From the NCBI RefSeq assembly GCF_900168195.1, contig NZ_FUYX01000020.1, positions 1 to 64,000 on the forward strand: a stretch of 64,000 nt of DNA, written 5' to 3'. The translations under genes were made by a program, and so were the position numbers. A model generated the notes under the pieces. That model was not told where the DNA came from. It made no database searches and worked only from the letters and a program-made list of their open reading frames with translations. The DNA comes from Allobosea thiooxidans (GTDB taxonomy: Bacteria; Pseudomonadota; Alphaproteobacteria; Rhizobiales; Beijerinckiaceae). Numbering within the stretch: position 1 is the stretch's first letter; each line of letters opens with the position of its first letter. This document shows positions 16,337-27,083 of the stretch, in pieces.

Positions 16337-16432
16337 CGTCGACGGGTTATGAGACGCAAGGGTCGGAGCCGGCAAGTGCGACGCAACGCAACGCCGAACC
16401 GACAGGACAATCATTGCAACGGTGGCGCGATC

Positions 16433-16705
16433 ATGACCGCAATCACTGAAAGAATCACGCGAAAGCTGACCGAGGCCTTTGCGCCACAGCAACTCAGGGT
16501 GATCGACGAATCACACCAGCATCACGGTCATGGCGGCTGGCGGGAGGGCGGCGAGACTCATTTCCGGGTGGATATCGTGTCGGAGGCCTTCGCCGGCAAG
16601 AGCCGGCTCGAGCGCCACCGCCTCGTCAACGCCGCCTTGGCCCAGGAGCTGGCGGACCGCGTCCATGCGCTCGCCATCGCCGCGAAGGCGCCGGGCGAGG
16701 CTTGA
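16433..16705 (+). CDS. BolA family protein
   Basis: This 90-residue protein has the BolA fold: RITRKLTEAFAPQQLRVIDES, then HFRVDIVSEAFAGKSRLERH and RLVNAALAQEL. The segment between strands is histidine-rich (HQHHGHGGW). BolA proteins pair with monothiol glutaredoxins and coordinate [2Fe-2S] clusters in iron regulation and maturation; the invariant C-terminal His is in RHRLVN. It is divergent from the J-domain gene and shares a short promoter region with it. It is not next to grxD in this window. Confidence 0.9.
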   Translation: MTAITERITRKLTEAFAPQQLRVIDESHQHHGHGGWREGGETHFRVDIVSEAFAGKSRLERHRLVNAALAQELADRVHALAIAAKAPGEA

Positions 16706-16762
16706 TCGTCGGCAGCCGCTTCGGGCGGCGATCGATCCGAGCACCGGGACCTGGGGCTGGGG

Positions 16763-17971
16763 CTAGCTTGCTGCGGAGCCGGCACCCTTCGGCTCCACCG
16801 GCGAGACGACGTAGACCGCGAGGGTCGCGGCGAGCGCAACACCCATGAAGACGAACAGCCAGCCGAAGGTCGCCTGCGCGTCGTAGCCGTGCCCGCCGAG
16901 AGCGTTCACCAGGCGCCCCGACAGCCATTGCATCACGCCTGCCCCGCCCATGAAGACGAAATTCATGAAGGTCACGCCGCGGCCGATCTCCTGAGCCGAC
17001 ATGAAGACGCGCGCATGCGCCATCACCACGGCGTAGGTGACACCGAACAGGCCGATGACGAGGAACAGGCCGACTGCGAGACGCGGCGATTCGTTTCCCC
17101 AGAGCGCCAGCGCGGCGAAGGCCAAGGCCGCGATCACGGCACAGACGACGACCGTGGGCTTAGCGCCGATCCGCCGGTGGAGCGGCAGCACCAGCAGCGC
17201 GCCCAGCGCGATGGCGCCTCCCATGGCCATCGCCGCATAACTCGTCGCGGCGAGGTCGAAGCCGTGCACGGTCTGGAGATAGGGAGCGATCCACAAACCG
17301 CGCATCGAGATCGTGACCCCGTAGCTCACGAAGGCGAAGGGAAAGATCAGCCATAGCGAGCGCTTCGTCACGATCTGCCGGACCCCGCCCAGCAGCGAGA
17401 CATGCCGTTGCGTCGGGTTGGGCAGCGGCGGCGGGTCCTCCAGCAGCAGCACCACAAGCAGGGCCGTCAGCGCCACGATACCGGCAAGGCCGAAGACGGT
17501 GGCCCGCCAGCCATAGGTCGCCAGGAAATAGGCGAGCGGTGCGCCGCTCAGCGGGTCGCCGATGGAGCCGAACCCGATCAGGAGCGACGACATCGTCGCG
17601 AAGTGCCGGGGCGAGTAGAGCCGCGCCGCGAGATAGAAGCCGGCCATCAGGATGGGCGCGCAACCGATACCGATCAGCGCCAGGGCCGTCAGGGCAGCGG
17701 CATAGTTTCGCGCCAGGCCGAAGATCACCGTCCCCGCGACGGCGACCAGGAGGAAGCCGGCCAGCGTCCGTCGCGGGCCGATCCGGTCGAGCGCGTATCC
17801 GACCGGGAATTGCGAGAGCGCGAACGCGACCAGCCAGGCGGCCTGCAGGCTGCCGAGCTGGCCCTGGTCGAGGCCGAGGTCCCGCGTGAGATCCCCCGAG
17901 ATGACCGCCAGGAACGCACGGAAGAACTGGCTCAGGATATAGGCCAGCAGCAGGACGACGAAGCTCGTCAC
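16763..17971 (-). CDS. MFS transporter
   Basis: The 402-residue integral membrane protein has about 12 hydrophobic segments in two sets of six. The conserved loop-2 motif GYALDRIGPRRTL (around residues 58-70) and a long hydrophilic loop in the middle (LEDPPPLPNPTQRHVSL) are typical of the major facilitator superfamily. It starts MTSFVVLLLAYILSQFFRAF, directly into the first helix. The substrate cannot be told from sequence. It lies downstream of the thiolase gene on the same strand, but a 184-base gap with a hairpin separates them, so it probably has its own promoter. Confidence 0.88.
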   Translation of the reverse strand: MTSFVVLLLAYILSQFFRAFLAVISGDLTRDLGLDQGQLGSLQAAWLVAFALSQFPVGYALDRIGPRRTLAGFLLVAVAGTVIFGLARNYAAALTALALIGIGCAPILMAGFYLAARLYSPRHFATMSSLLIGFGSIGDPLSGAPLAYFLATYGWRATVFGLAGIVALTALLVVLLLEDPPPLPNPTQRHVSLLGGVRQIVTKRSLWLIFPFAFVSYGVTISMRGLWIAPYLQTVHGFDLAATSYAAMAMGGAIALGALLVLPLHRRIGAKPTVVVCAVIAALAFAALALWGNESPRLAVGLFLVIGLFGVTYAVVMAHARVFMSAQEIGRGVTFMNFVFMGGAGVMQWLSGRLVNALGGHGYDAQATFGWLFVFMGVALAATLAVYVVSPVEPKGAGSAAS

Positions 17972-18124
17972 GAAGATCGCTTTCGCTTAGATCGTCGCGC
18001 GTCCCACCGAACGCGGCAAAGACGATCTATCTCATTGGTTTTGCGCCAGATTTATCCGAGAAGCGGAATCCGTTTCTCGGTCCGGCGCGATAGCGGCCTG
18101 CGTTCCGGCAAAGCCCTGCAAGGT

Positions 18125-18147
18125 TCCCGGGCGTTAGCCGCCCGGGA
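18125..18147 (-). terminator. Putative terminator hairpin downstream of thiolase
   Basis: TCCCGGGCG and CGCCCGGGA form a 9-base-pair stem with a TTAGC loop immediately after the thiolase stop (minus strand). The following T-run is weak, so it may be a Rho-assisted stop or mRNA-end stabiliser. Confidence 0.45.
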
Positions 18148-18155
18148 GGCCCGTT

Positions 18156-19325
18156 TCACTTGATCCGTTCGAGCACGGAGACGTAGTTGGCGACCGCGGC
18201 TCCGCCCATGTTGAAGATGCCGCCGAGGCGCGGCTCGCTGAGCTGCATGCCCTCGGGCGCCTCGCCCGTCAGCTGCATCGCCGAGAGCACATGCATCGAG
18301 ACGCCGGTGGCGCCGATCGGGTGGCCCTTGGCCTTGAGGCCGCCGGAGGCGTTGACCGGCAGCTTGCCGTCCTTCTGGGTCCAGCCTTCCTTGATGGCGT
18401 GGGCGCCGTCGCCTTCCTTGGTCAGCCCCATCGCCTCGTATTCGATCAGCTCGGCGATGGTGAAGCAGTCATGCGTCTCGACGAAGGAGAGGTCGTCGAG
18501 CGTCACGCCGGCCTGGGCCAGCGCCTTCTGCCAGGCAAGCGCGCCCCCCTCGAACTTCAGGATGTCGCGCTTCGACATCGGCAGGAAGTCCTGGACATGG
18601 GCCATGCCGCGGAAGCCGACGGCGCGGCGCATCTGGAGCGCAGTCTCCTCGTCGGCCAGCACCAGCGCGGCGGCGCCGTCCGAGACCAGCGAGCAGTCGG
18701 TCCGCTTCAGCGGCCCGGCGACATAGGGGTTCTTCTCGCTCTCCTCGCGGCAGAACGCGTAGCCCAGATCCTTGCGCATCTGCGCATAGGGGTTCTCGAC
18801 GCCGTTCTTGTGGTTCTTGGCCGCGATCATGGCGAGCGCGTCGGACTGGTCGCCATGGCGCTGGAAATAGGCGGCGGCGATCTTGCCGAAGACGCCGGCG
18901 AAGCCGCCCTGGGTCTCGCCATCCTCGGGCAGGTAGGAGGCCTTCAGCAGATTCTTGCCGATTTCCGGCCCCGGCGTCTTGGTCATCTGCTCGACACCGA
19001 CGACGAGCACGACCTTGGCCGCGCCCGCCTTGATCGCGCGCACGCCCTGATGGACAGCGGCCGAGCCGGTGGCGCAGGCGTTCTCGACACGCGTGGTGGG
19101 CTTGAAGCGCAGGGCCGGATCGGCCTGGAGGACGAGCGAGGCGGTGAAGTCCTGCGCCGAGAAGCCGGCGTTGTAGTGGCCGAGCACGATCTCGTCGACC
19201 TGATCGGCAGTGATGCCGGCATCGACCAGCGCGTCGGTCGCAACCCGCACGATCAGGCTTTCGACTGTCTCCGCGTCCTGCTTGCCGAACGGCGTATGCG
19301 CCCAGCCGACGATTGCAGCGCTCAT
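18156..19325 (-). CDS. Thiolase family protein (acetyl-CoA acetyltransferase, SCP2-like)
   Basis: The 389-residue protein has the nucleophile cysteine in RVENACATGSAA (around residue 86), the NEAF-equivalent HDCF in FVETHDCFTIAELIEYE, and GGLKAKGHPIGATG with the catalytic histidine near residue 340. The HDCF form marks the SCP2/Paaj-like thiolase branch used in lipid or sterol side-chain degradation rather than biosynthetic acetyl-CoA acetyltransferase. It catalyses reversible thiolytic cleavage of 3-oxoacyl-CoA. It stands alone, with no DUF35 partner beside it, so the physiological substrate is unknown. Confidence 0.88.
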   Translation of the reverse strand: MSAAIVGWAHTPFGKQDAETVESLIVRVATDALVDAGITADQVDEIVLGHYNAGFSAQDFTASLVLQADPALRFKPTTRVENACATGSAAVHQGVRAIKAGAAKVVLVVGVEQMTKTPGPEIGKNLLKASYLPEDGETQGGFAGVFGKIAAAYFQRHGDQSDALAMIAAKNHKNGVENPYAQMRKDLGYAFCREESEKNPYVAGPLKRTDCSLVSDGAAALVLADEETALQMRRAVGFRGMAHVQDFLPMSKRDILKFEGGALAWQKALAQAGVTLDDLSFVETHDCFTIAELIEYEAMGLTKEGDGAHAIKEGWTQKDGKLPVNASGGLKAKGHPIGATGVSMHVLSAMQLTGEAPEGMQLSEPRLGGIFNMGGAAVANYVSVLERIK

Positions 19326-19461
19326 GACGGTTTCTCCCTACGATGTGCAGTTACACGTTATCTTGGCAGCCCCGCGCTATTCGGCAAGCCGGCATCCATG
19401 CATGATGGCCGTGCGCGGATCGGCTGGCGGGCTTTGCTCCAGCACTAGCCCCCCGGCCCCC

Positions 19462-20367
19462 TCACCGCAACGACAGAGACAGGAGCAGCCCGACCCCACC
19501 CACGATCATCGCCATGCCGAGGATTTCGCGCCGGCTCGTGCCTTCCGCGAACAGCTTGCGCGAGGCGATCTGCGCCAGCGGCACCTCGACCAGCGCCAGC
19601 GTCCGGACATTGGCGGCCGTCGTCAGCGAGAAGCCGATGAACCAGAACTGCGAGGCGGCCGCGCCGAGGAAGCCAGCCGAGAGCGAGCGGCGCCAGCTCT
19701 TCAGGCTGAGGATGAGAGCCTGTCGGTCGGCGACCAGCATATAGGCCACCAGCAGCAGCGTCTGGAGGCCGAGGCCGAGCACCAGGATGGTGGAGGCGCG
19801 GATCAGGAAGCTGCCCTCCGGCAGCGCCTGGATGCCGCCGCGGAAGCCGATCGCCGAAAGGGCGAAGAAGGCGCCGGAGACGATGCCGAGCACGGCCGGC
19901 CGCAGGCCGGCGCGCGTCAGCTTCTCGCCCGGCTTCCACGACACGACGATCACGCCGGCGGTCGCGATCGCGATGGCCAGGAACTTCAGCGGCGTCAGCG
20001 CGTCGCCGAGCAGCGCCGCGCCGAACAGCGCGACCTGCACCGGCTCGGTCTTGGTATAGGCCGTCGTCACCGCGAAGGAGCGCTCGCGCATCGCCGCCAG
20101 CATCAAGGCGGTGGCCGCGATCTGCGTCAACGCGCCCCAGAGCGTGAAGCCGAGCGACGCCATGCCGATCTCCGGCGGCAGCCGCTGCAGGCCGAGGCAG
20201 GCCAGGGCCAGGAACAAGAGCGCGAAGGGCAGGCCGAACAGGAAGCGCACCTGCGTGGCGCCGACGACGCCGATGACGTCGGTGAGCGAGCGCTGCGCCA
20301 GGTTGCGCGCGGTCTGCAGCAGCGAGGCGAGGATGGTCGCCGGGATCCAGAGAAGGCCGAAAACCAC
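19462..20367 (-). CDS. EamA/DMT family transporter
   Basis: From a GTG at 20367 the protein has about 301 residues with ten hydrophobic segments arranged as two EamA repeats. These include GALTQIAATALMLAAMRERS, AYTKTEPVQVALFGAALLGD and GFSLTTAANVRTLALVEVPL near the ends of repeats one and two. The frame is open further upstream to 20535, but that part is hydrophilic and Arg-rich, so I placed the start at the first hydrophobic segment. DMT proteins export or import small metabolites; the substrate is unknown. It is divergent from the carboxypeptidase gene. Confidence 0.8.
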   Translation of the reverse strand: MVFGLLWIPATILASLLQTARNLAQRSLTDVIGVVGATQVRFLFGLPFALLFLALACLGLQRLPPEIGMASLGFTLWGALTQIAATALMLAAMRERSFAVTTAYTKTEPVQVALFGAALLGDALTPLKFLAIAIATAGVIVVSWKPGEKLTRAGLRPAVLGIVSGAFFALSAIGFRGGIQALPEGSFLIRASTILVLGLGLQTLLLVAYMLVADRQALILSLKSWRRSLSAGFLGAAASQFWFIGFSLTTAANVRTLALVEVPLAQIASRKLFAEGTSRREILGMAMIVGGVGLLLSLSLR

Positions 20368-20602
20368 GGTAAGCCTCGGGAAAGCAAGATGGGCTAAGGC
20401 TTTTGAACCGGCCGGCGCGACTAGGCAAATCGCTCGGCTGGGGGTAGGTATGCGTTCACGGGCGGACAAATGCGCCCGCCGTCTCGAAATCGCCGCAAGC
20501 ATCGCGTTGAACCCTGCGCCGTCGTCCTCCGCCAAGACTGCTTTCCTGCAAGACTGCCTTCCCGCAAGACTGTTCCCAGAAAGACAGGTTCAAGATCGCC
20601 CG

Positions 20603-22150
20603 ATGATCGCTCCTCGCCTCGCCGTCACCCTTGCCCTCAGCCTCGTCGCGACGGCCCCGGCGCTCGCCGGCACCAGCCTCGTCATCGACGCGTCCACCGG
20701 CGCGGTCTTGTCGAGCGAGAATGCGAGCCAGGCCTGGCGCCCCGCTTCGACGACCAAGATGATGACGATCTATCTGGCGCTGAAGGCGGTGGAGGAAGGG
20801 CGCATCGGGCTCGAGACCGCGATCCCCGCCTCGAAGCGGGCGGCCAGCCAGCCCCGCGTCAAGGTCTATATCCGCGCCGGCCAGGAGATCACGCTCGACA
20901 ACGCGCTGCGCATCATGATGGTGAAGTCGGCCAACGACATCGCCTATGTCGTGGCCGAGGGCGTGGGCGGCGATGTCGAGACCTTCGTCGGCATGATGAA
21001 CGCCGAGGCGCAGCGGCTCGGCATGCGCGACACCCGCTTCGTCAATCCCAATGGCTGGGACCACCCGGAGCAGCAGACCAGTGCCCGCGACCTCGCCGTG
21101 CTCGCCATGGCGCTGATGCATGATTTCCCGCGATACTCGGAATATTGGGGCACCTCCGCCGTCCAGCTCGGCAAGCAGGTGATGCCCAATACCAACGGTT
21201 TGGTCGGGCGCTATTCCGGCGCCAGCGGCATGAAGACCGGCTTCACCTGCGCCTCGGGCTTCAACGTCGTCGCCACCGCGACGCGGGGCGGGCGCACGCT
21301 CATCGCCGTCGTGCTCGGCTCGCTGTCCGGCGCCGAACGGACGGTCAGGGCTGCACAGCTCCTCGACCAGGGCTTCGCCAGCTGGGGCGGCGCCGGCTAC
21401 AGCGTTGCCTCCATGCCGGCGAGCGGCACCCGCGCGCCCAATATCTGCGACGACGTCCGCCATCGCGGTGGCGGCGTGGCGCTGGCCGACGATGCCGACG
21501 TCTCCGGCCCGATCTCCGCAGCCGCTTCCGCGACCAGCGGCAATGATGCCGATGGCGGCCGCTTCGCGGCCTTCGCCACGCAGGGAGCGGCGGCGCCGGT
21601 CGCCACGCGCTCGCCGCGCGGCCGCATCGTGCTCGGCCCGCGCGCCGAAACCGTGCCCGTCCAGGTCTCCTTCGGCCGGAGCGCCGGTTCCGCCACGGCC
21701 CCGCTCGCCGCCAATGTGACGGCCCAGCCCGAATCCCGTGTCGCGACCATCGCGCCTGGCGCCCCCGTCTCGGCCGATCTCGCCGGCAGCTCCGCCCGGC
21801 GCACCGCTTCCGGCAACGGGGCGATCCCGCGCGGCACCACGGCCTTCGCCCCGGCGAGCGCGCCGGTCCAGCCCTCGGCCGAAGCCTTCGAATCCGGCCC
21901 GTTGCGCCTGCAGGGCGCCGTCCGGCCCGGCGCGGCCAATGCGGCCAGCCTGCGCCCCTCCGCCGCGGCCGGCATCAAGGCTGCTCCGCGCGCCGGCAAG
22001 CAGCAGGCCGGCAAGCCGGCGGCCAAGGTGGTCCCCAAGCCGCGACCGACCGCCGCCAAGCCGTCCCAGGCCAGCACCAAGCCGGCCGGAAAAGCGGCCA
22101 CCGGCAAGCCGACCGCGGGCGTGAAGGCCAAGGCCGGCAACGACGCCTGA
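20603..22150 (+). CDS. D-alanyl-D-alanine carboxypeptidase (DacA-like, PBP5 type)
   Basis: The 515-residue protein begins with a Sec signal (MIAPRLAVTLALSLVATAPA, cleavage after ALA). The penicillin-binding motifs are in order: STTK (ASTTKMM, catalytic Ser near residue 50), SAN (MVKSANDIA) and KTG (GMKTGFTC). It removes the terminal D-Ala from peptidoglycan pentapeptides. After the catalytic domain (to about residue 270) comes a ~240-residue Ala/Pro/Gly tail, ending in Lys-rich repeats (AGKQQAGKPAAK and similar). The tail has no evident PBP5 C-terminal domain or amphipathic anchor and may contact the cell wall or membrane by charge (inference). Confidence 0.9.
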   Translation: MIAPRLAVTLALSLVATAPALAGTSLVIDASTGAVLSSENASQAWRPASTTKMMTIYLALKAVEEGRIGLETAIPASKRAASQPRVKVYIRAGQEITLDNALRIMMVKSANDIAYVVAEGVGGDVETFVGMMNAEAQRLGMRDTRFVNPNGWDHPEQQTSARDLAVLAMALMHDFPRYSEYWGTSAVQLGKQVMPNTNGLVGRYSGASGMKTGFTCASGFNVVATATRGGRTLIAVVLGSLSGAERTVRAAQLLDQGFASWGGAGYSVASMPASGTRAPNICDDVRHRGGGVALADDADVSGPISAAASATSGNDADGGRFAAFATQGAAAPVATRSPRGRIVLGPRAETVPVQVSFGRSAGSATAPLAANVTAQPESRVATIAPGAPVSADLAGSSARRTASGNGAIPRGTTAFAPASAPVQPSAEAFESGPLRLQGAVRPGAANAASLRPSAAAGIKAAPRAGKQQAGKPAAKVVPKPRPTAAKPSQASTKPAGKAATGKPTAGVKAKAGNDA

Positions 22151-22157
22151 GGCCGGA

Positions 22158-23054
22158 TTGGACGAGACGCGCGCCAGCCAAAACCACGGATTGGTGCTGG
22201 CCCTCGTTTCGGCCGCCGCCTTCGGCACCAATATCGTCAGCGCGCAGATCGCCGGCCAGGCCGGACTGAGCGGCCCGCTGCTCGTCTTCTATCGCGTGCT
22301 GCTGATGCTCGTCCTCGTCGTGGCCGCGGCTCGGGCTTGGCGCGGCTCGCTCGCACTCGCGCGCGACGAGCGCCGGCCGGTCCTGCTCTTTGGCCTGGCG
22401 ACGGCGCTGGTCGGCATCGCCTATCTCTCCTCGGTCGCCTTCGTTCCCGTCTCGGTCGCGGCGGTGGTGTTCTACACCTTCCCCATCCTGATCGTCCTGG
22501 CCGAGCCCGTGCTGACCTCGGCCCCCTTCCGCGCCGACAGGCTGGCGGTCGCGCTGCTGGCCTTTCTCGGCGTCGCCCTCGTCGTCGGCCCCGACCTGCA
22601 CGGGCTCGATCCGCGCGGCCTGGCGCTCGCCATGCTGGCGAGCCTCGGCGCAACCGCACAGTTCTTCGCGGCCGCCCGCTGCGCCCGGGTCGCCACGCTG
22701 CCCAAGCTGTTCTGGTCGCATGTCGTCATCCTGCCGGTGACGGCGCTGGTGCTGCTGGTGACGGGCGGCTTCCTGCCGCCCCAGAGCTTCCTGCTCGCCC
22801 CGGTCGCGGTGGCCGTCACCTATGCCGGCTATGTCGTCGGCTTCCTGTTCCAGATCCTGGCACTGGCCCGTGTCGCGCCGGGCCCGGCCGGCCTCGCCTT
22901 CTGCGCCGAGCCGGTCTTCTCCGTGGCGATCGCCGCCTTCGTGCTCGCCGAGCGGCTGGGCCCGCTGCAATATGCCGGCGGCGCCCTTGTCATCGCCGCC
23001 CTCGTCACTAATGTAATACTAGAACAAACGAGGCGGAGCGTCGTGCCTGCCTGA
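22158..23054 (+). CDS. EamA/DMT family transporter
   Basis: The 298-residue protein has ten hydrophobic segments in two EamA repeats (LVLALVSAAAFGTNIVSAQI at the start, FVPVSVAAVVFYTFPILIV at the end of the first, and APGPAGLAFCAEPVFSVAIA in the second). Start is a TTG at 22158, eight bases after the carboxypeptidase stop, with GAGG overlapping that stop; a GTG at 22193 is an alternative. The tight spacing suggests cotranscription with the carboxypeptidase gene and with the CobW gene downstream. Substrate unknown. Confidence 0.82.
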   Translation: MDETRASQNHGLVLALVSAAAFGTNIVSAQIAGQAGLSGPLLVFYRVLLMLVLVVAAARAWRGSLALARDERRPVLLFGLATALVGIAYLSSVAFVPVSVAAVVFYTFPILIVLAEPVLTSAPFRADRLAVALLAFLGVALVVGPDLHGLDPRGLALAMLASLGATAQFFAAARCARVATLPKLFWSHVVILPVTALVLLVTGGFLPPQSFLLAPVAVAVTYAGYVVGFLFQILALARVAPGPAGLAFCAEPVFSVAIAAFVLAERLGPLQYAGGALVIAALVTNVILEQTRRSVVPA

Positions 23055-23066
23055 AGGCGTGCACCC

Positions 23067-24188
<1,122 letters not shown>

Positions 24189-24298
24189 GCGGCGCGGCCC
24201 GCTTCTTGAACCATCCCGAGCCTGCAACGAGGCGCGCGCATGCGCCTCGTCATTCCGGCACAGCGCTGCGCCGGAACGAAGCAAGGGAGCGGGAGGCG

Positions 24299-25441
24299 AT
24301 GGGCGGCATCATGGCTCTGGCAGGCGTCGGGCATTCCGGCCCGTCGATCGGCATCCCCGCCGCCACGCGTCGCCCGCAGGCCGTGGTCCGCGGCGAGGTT
24401 CGCCCGCTCTCCGCCTGCGGCGACATCGCCCGGCAATGGTCGGATCTGGCTGCCCGCGCCCTCGAGCCCAACCCCTGCCTCGCACCCGGCTTCCTGCTGC
24501 CGGCAGCCCAGCATCTGATCGCCTTTCGCGACGCCGCCCTGCTGCTGCTCTGGCAGGCGGCGCCCGAGCCGGAAGGGCGGCGGTTGATCGGCCTCGTGCC
24601 GCTGCGCCAGCGGCGGCGCATCTTCGGCGCGACGACGCTGGAAGGCTTCTCCGATCGCCGCCTGCTCAACGGCACCCCGCTGATCGACAAGGACCAGGCG
24701 GCCGTCGCGCTCTCAGGCCTGCTGCGTCAGCAGCGCGAAGCCGGGACGGGCCGGCTCGACCTGACGCTGAGCGCCATCGATCCCGCCGGCAGCTTCGCCG
24801 CGACCCTCGCCCGCATCGCCGTCGGCCAGGGCGTGGCCGTCGACTGGCTGGAGCGGACTGGTGTTCGTCCCGATCTGGCCGGGCCGTCCCATCTCTCAAT
24901 CGCGCAAGAGGCTCTGGCGGCGCGCGGCAAGCTCAGCCTGCGCGAACCGCGCGCCCTGTCGGCCCGGCGCGACGCGGTCGAGATCCTGCTGGCGCTCGAG
25001 GCCTCCGGTGCCTATGCCCGCAGTGGCCGGGCGACGCTTCAGGACACGCGGGAGGCCGCCTTCCTGCGCAGCATGAGCCGCCATCTCGGCCGGCAGAAGC
25101 TTTGCCGCGTCGCCCTGCTGATGCTCGACGAGCAGCCGATCGCAGCCGCCCTGACGCTCGGCCGGGGCGCCTGCTGCTGGCTCTACCTCGCCGTCGAGGA
25201 CGAGACGCTCGCCGCCTTCGCGCCGCTCTCCCTGCTGCTCACGCTGATGCGCGGCGCGGCCCCGGCGCGCCAGATCCTGCTGCCCAGCGGACTGCCGCTC
25301 TTCGGTGCGCAACGAGACGGCTTCGGCAACATGCGGCTGACATCCGGAACGCCGCGGAGCCCGGCCGAGCTCGCCGCCCGCATGGGCAGGCGCATCGCCC
25401 AATCGCTGTTCAGGCCTCGGCCCGCAACGCGCGGCGGATGA
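24299..25441 (+). CDS. GNAT/BioF2-like acetyltransferase domain protein
   Basis: The protein (380 residues from ATG 24299; GGGAGG just upstream, alternative ATG 24311) resembles the CelD/BioF2-type acetyltransferase proteins. Features are an N-terminal PCLAPGFLLPAAQHL with LIGLVPLRQRRR, a middle LDLTLSAIDP, and a C-terminal GNAT-like part (EAAFLRSMSRHLGRQKLCRV, then LTLGRGACCWLYLAVEDETL). No membrane segment is visible. Family members acetylate polysaccharide or peptidoglycan precursors; the substrate here is unknown. The 3' end overlaps the convergent acyl-CoA synthetase gene by 32 bases. Confidence 0.65.
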   Translation: MGGIMALAGVGHSGPSIGIPAATRRPQAVVRGEVRPLSACGDIARQWSDLAARALEPNPCLAPGFLLPAAQHLIAFRDAALLLLWQAAPEPEGRRLIGLVPLRQRRRIFGATTLEGFSDRRLLNGTPLIDKDQAAVALSGLLRQQREAGTGRLDLTLSAIDPAGSFAATLARIAVGQGVAVDWLERTGVRPDLAGPSHLSIAQEALAARGKLSLREPRALSARRDAVEILLALEASGAYARSGRATLQDTREAAFLRSMSRHLGRQKLCRVALLMLDEQPIAAALTLGRGACCWLYLAVEDETLAAFAPLSLLLTLMRGAAPARQILLPSGLPLFGAQRDGFGNMRLTSGTPRSPAELAARMGRRIAQSLFRPRPATRGG

Positions 25442-27035
25442 TCTTGCCGGTCGTGGTCATCGGCAACTCGTCGCGGAAGGCGATCTCGCGCGGATATTCA
25501 TGCGCCGACAGCCTGGCCCGCACGAAGCCCTGCAGCTCCGAGACCAGCGCCGGCGAGCCGGCGAGCCCCGACTTCAGCACGACGAAGGCCTTGATGATCT
25601 CGGTGCGCAGCCGATCGGGCTTGCCGATGACGGCGGCGAGCGCGACCGCCGGATGCTTCAGCAGGCAGTCCTCGATCTCGCCCGGCCCGATGCGATAGCC
25701 GGAAGAGGTGATGACGTCGTCGTCCCGGCCGATGAAGCGGACATAGCCGTCCTCGTCCTGAACGCCTTCGTCGCCGGTCGTCATCCAGTCGCCGACGAAC
25801 TTCGCCGCCGTCGCCGCCGGGTTGCGCCAGTACTCCAGGAACATCACCGGATCCGGCCGGCGCACCGCGATCTGCCCCTGCTCCCCGACAGCGCAGACCG
25901 TGCCGTCGGGCCGGATGATCGCGACCTCATGCCCAGGCACCGCCTTGCCGATCGCGCCCGGTCGGCTCACCCCGATCGCGGCGCTCGAGGCGAGCACCAG
26001 GTTGCATTCGGTCTGGCCATAGGCCTCGTTGATGCTGAGCCCGAGCGCCTCGCGCCCCCAGGCCAGCGTCTCGGCGCCGAGCGCCTCGCCGGCGGCAGCG
26101 ACGGTGCGCAGATTCAGCTTGAAACGCCCCTGCGGATTGCCGGCACCGCGCAGCATCCGGAGCGCTGTCGGCGGCACAAAGGCGTTGCGGATGCCGAGAT
26201 CCTGCATCAGGCGATAGGCCTCGTCCGGCTCGAAGCGCGTCACCGGCCGGGCGACCACGGCGACGCCGAAATGCAGCGCCGGCAGCAGCATGTTGAGTAG
26301 GCCGCCCGCCCAAGCCCAGTCGGCCGGCGTCCAGGCGAGGTCGCCCGGCTGCGGCATGAACTCATGCGGCATCTGCACGCCAGGCAGATGGCCGGGCAGG
26401 ACGCGGTGTCCGTGCAGCGCGCCCTTCGGATTGCCGGTGGTGCCCGAGGTGTAGATCATCAGCGCCGGATCGTCGGGCGCGGTCTCGACAGGCGTAAAAT
26501 CCGGGCTGGCGTCGGCCAGCAGCGCGTCCCACCCCAGCGCCGCGCCGTCCGCCCCGTCGGTCGAGATCTGCAGCGCGAGCTCCGGCAGCGGTTCCGCGAT
26601 CTGCCGCAGCTTCGCCAGGCCGGGCGCGTTGGTGATGATCGCCTTCGCGCCGGAATCGGCGAGCCGATAGGCCAGCGCATCGACGCCGAACAAGGCCGCC
26701 AGCGGCACGGCGATGGCCCCGAGCTTATAGGCGGCGAGATGCGCGGTCAGGACCGCACGTCCCTGCGGCAGCAGGATCGCGACCCGGTCCCCTCGCCCGA
26801 CGCCGCAGGCCCGCAAGGCCTGGGCGAGGCGGTTCGAATGCTCGCGAAACCAGCCGAAGCTGACCGGCTCGACCCGCCAGTCCCCCGATACCTCGATGAT
26901 CGCCGGCCGCTCGGGGGCGATGGCCGCCCAGCGGTCGCAGACATCGACAGCGATGTTGTAGCGCTCGGGGATGCACCAGCGGAAGGCGGCGCGCAACGCG
27001 TCATGGTCGGTCGGTTCTGGCAGTCTCAAGATCAC
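25410..27035 (-). CDS. Acyl-CoA synthetase (AMP-forming, medium-chain type)
   Basis: The 541-residue protein has the adenylation P-loop YTSGTTGNPKGALHGH (around residues 195-210), the EAYGQTECN motif and TTGDEGVQDEDGYV. GRDDDVITSSGYRIGPGEIE is the A8 hinge, and the catalytic lysine is in TTTGKIIRRALR near the C-terminus. It activates a carboxylic acid with ATP and loads CoA. The pattern (WTPADWAWAGGL) is that of acyl-CoA/propionyl-CoA type synthetases rather than Acs. It is downstream of the binding-protein gene on the same strand but separated by 87 bases with a GC hairpin. Confidence 0.9.
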   Translation of the reverse strand: MILRLPEPTDHDALRAAFRWCIPERYNIAVDVCDRWAAIAPERPAIIEVSGDWRVEPVSFGWFREHSNRLAQALRACGVGRGDRVAILLPQGRAVLTAHLAAYKLGAIAVPLAALFGVDALAYRLADSGAKAIITNAPGLAKLRQIAEPLPELALQISTDGADGAALGWDALLADASPDFTPVETAPDDPALMIYTSGTTGNPKGALHGHRVLPGHLPGVQMPHEFMPQPGDLAWTPADWAWAGGLLNMLLPALHFGVAVVARPVTRFEPDEAYRLMQDLGIRNAFVPPTALRMLRGAGNPQGRFKLNLRTVAAAGEALGAETLAWGREALGLSINEAYGQTECNLVLASSAAIGVSRPGAIGKAVPGHEVAIIRPDGTVCAVGEQGQIAVRRPDPVMFLEYWRNPAATAAKFVGDWMTTGDEGVQDEDGYVRFIGRDDDVITSSGYRIGPGEIEDCLLKHPAVALAAVIGKPDRLRTEIIKAFVVLKSGLAGSPALVSELQGFVRARLSAHEYPREIAFRDELPMTTTGKIIRRALRAEA

Positions 27036-27083
27036 GGTCCGGAAAGGGGCGCCGCACGATAGGCAGGCGATCTCCGGCTGTCA

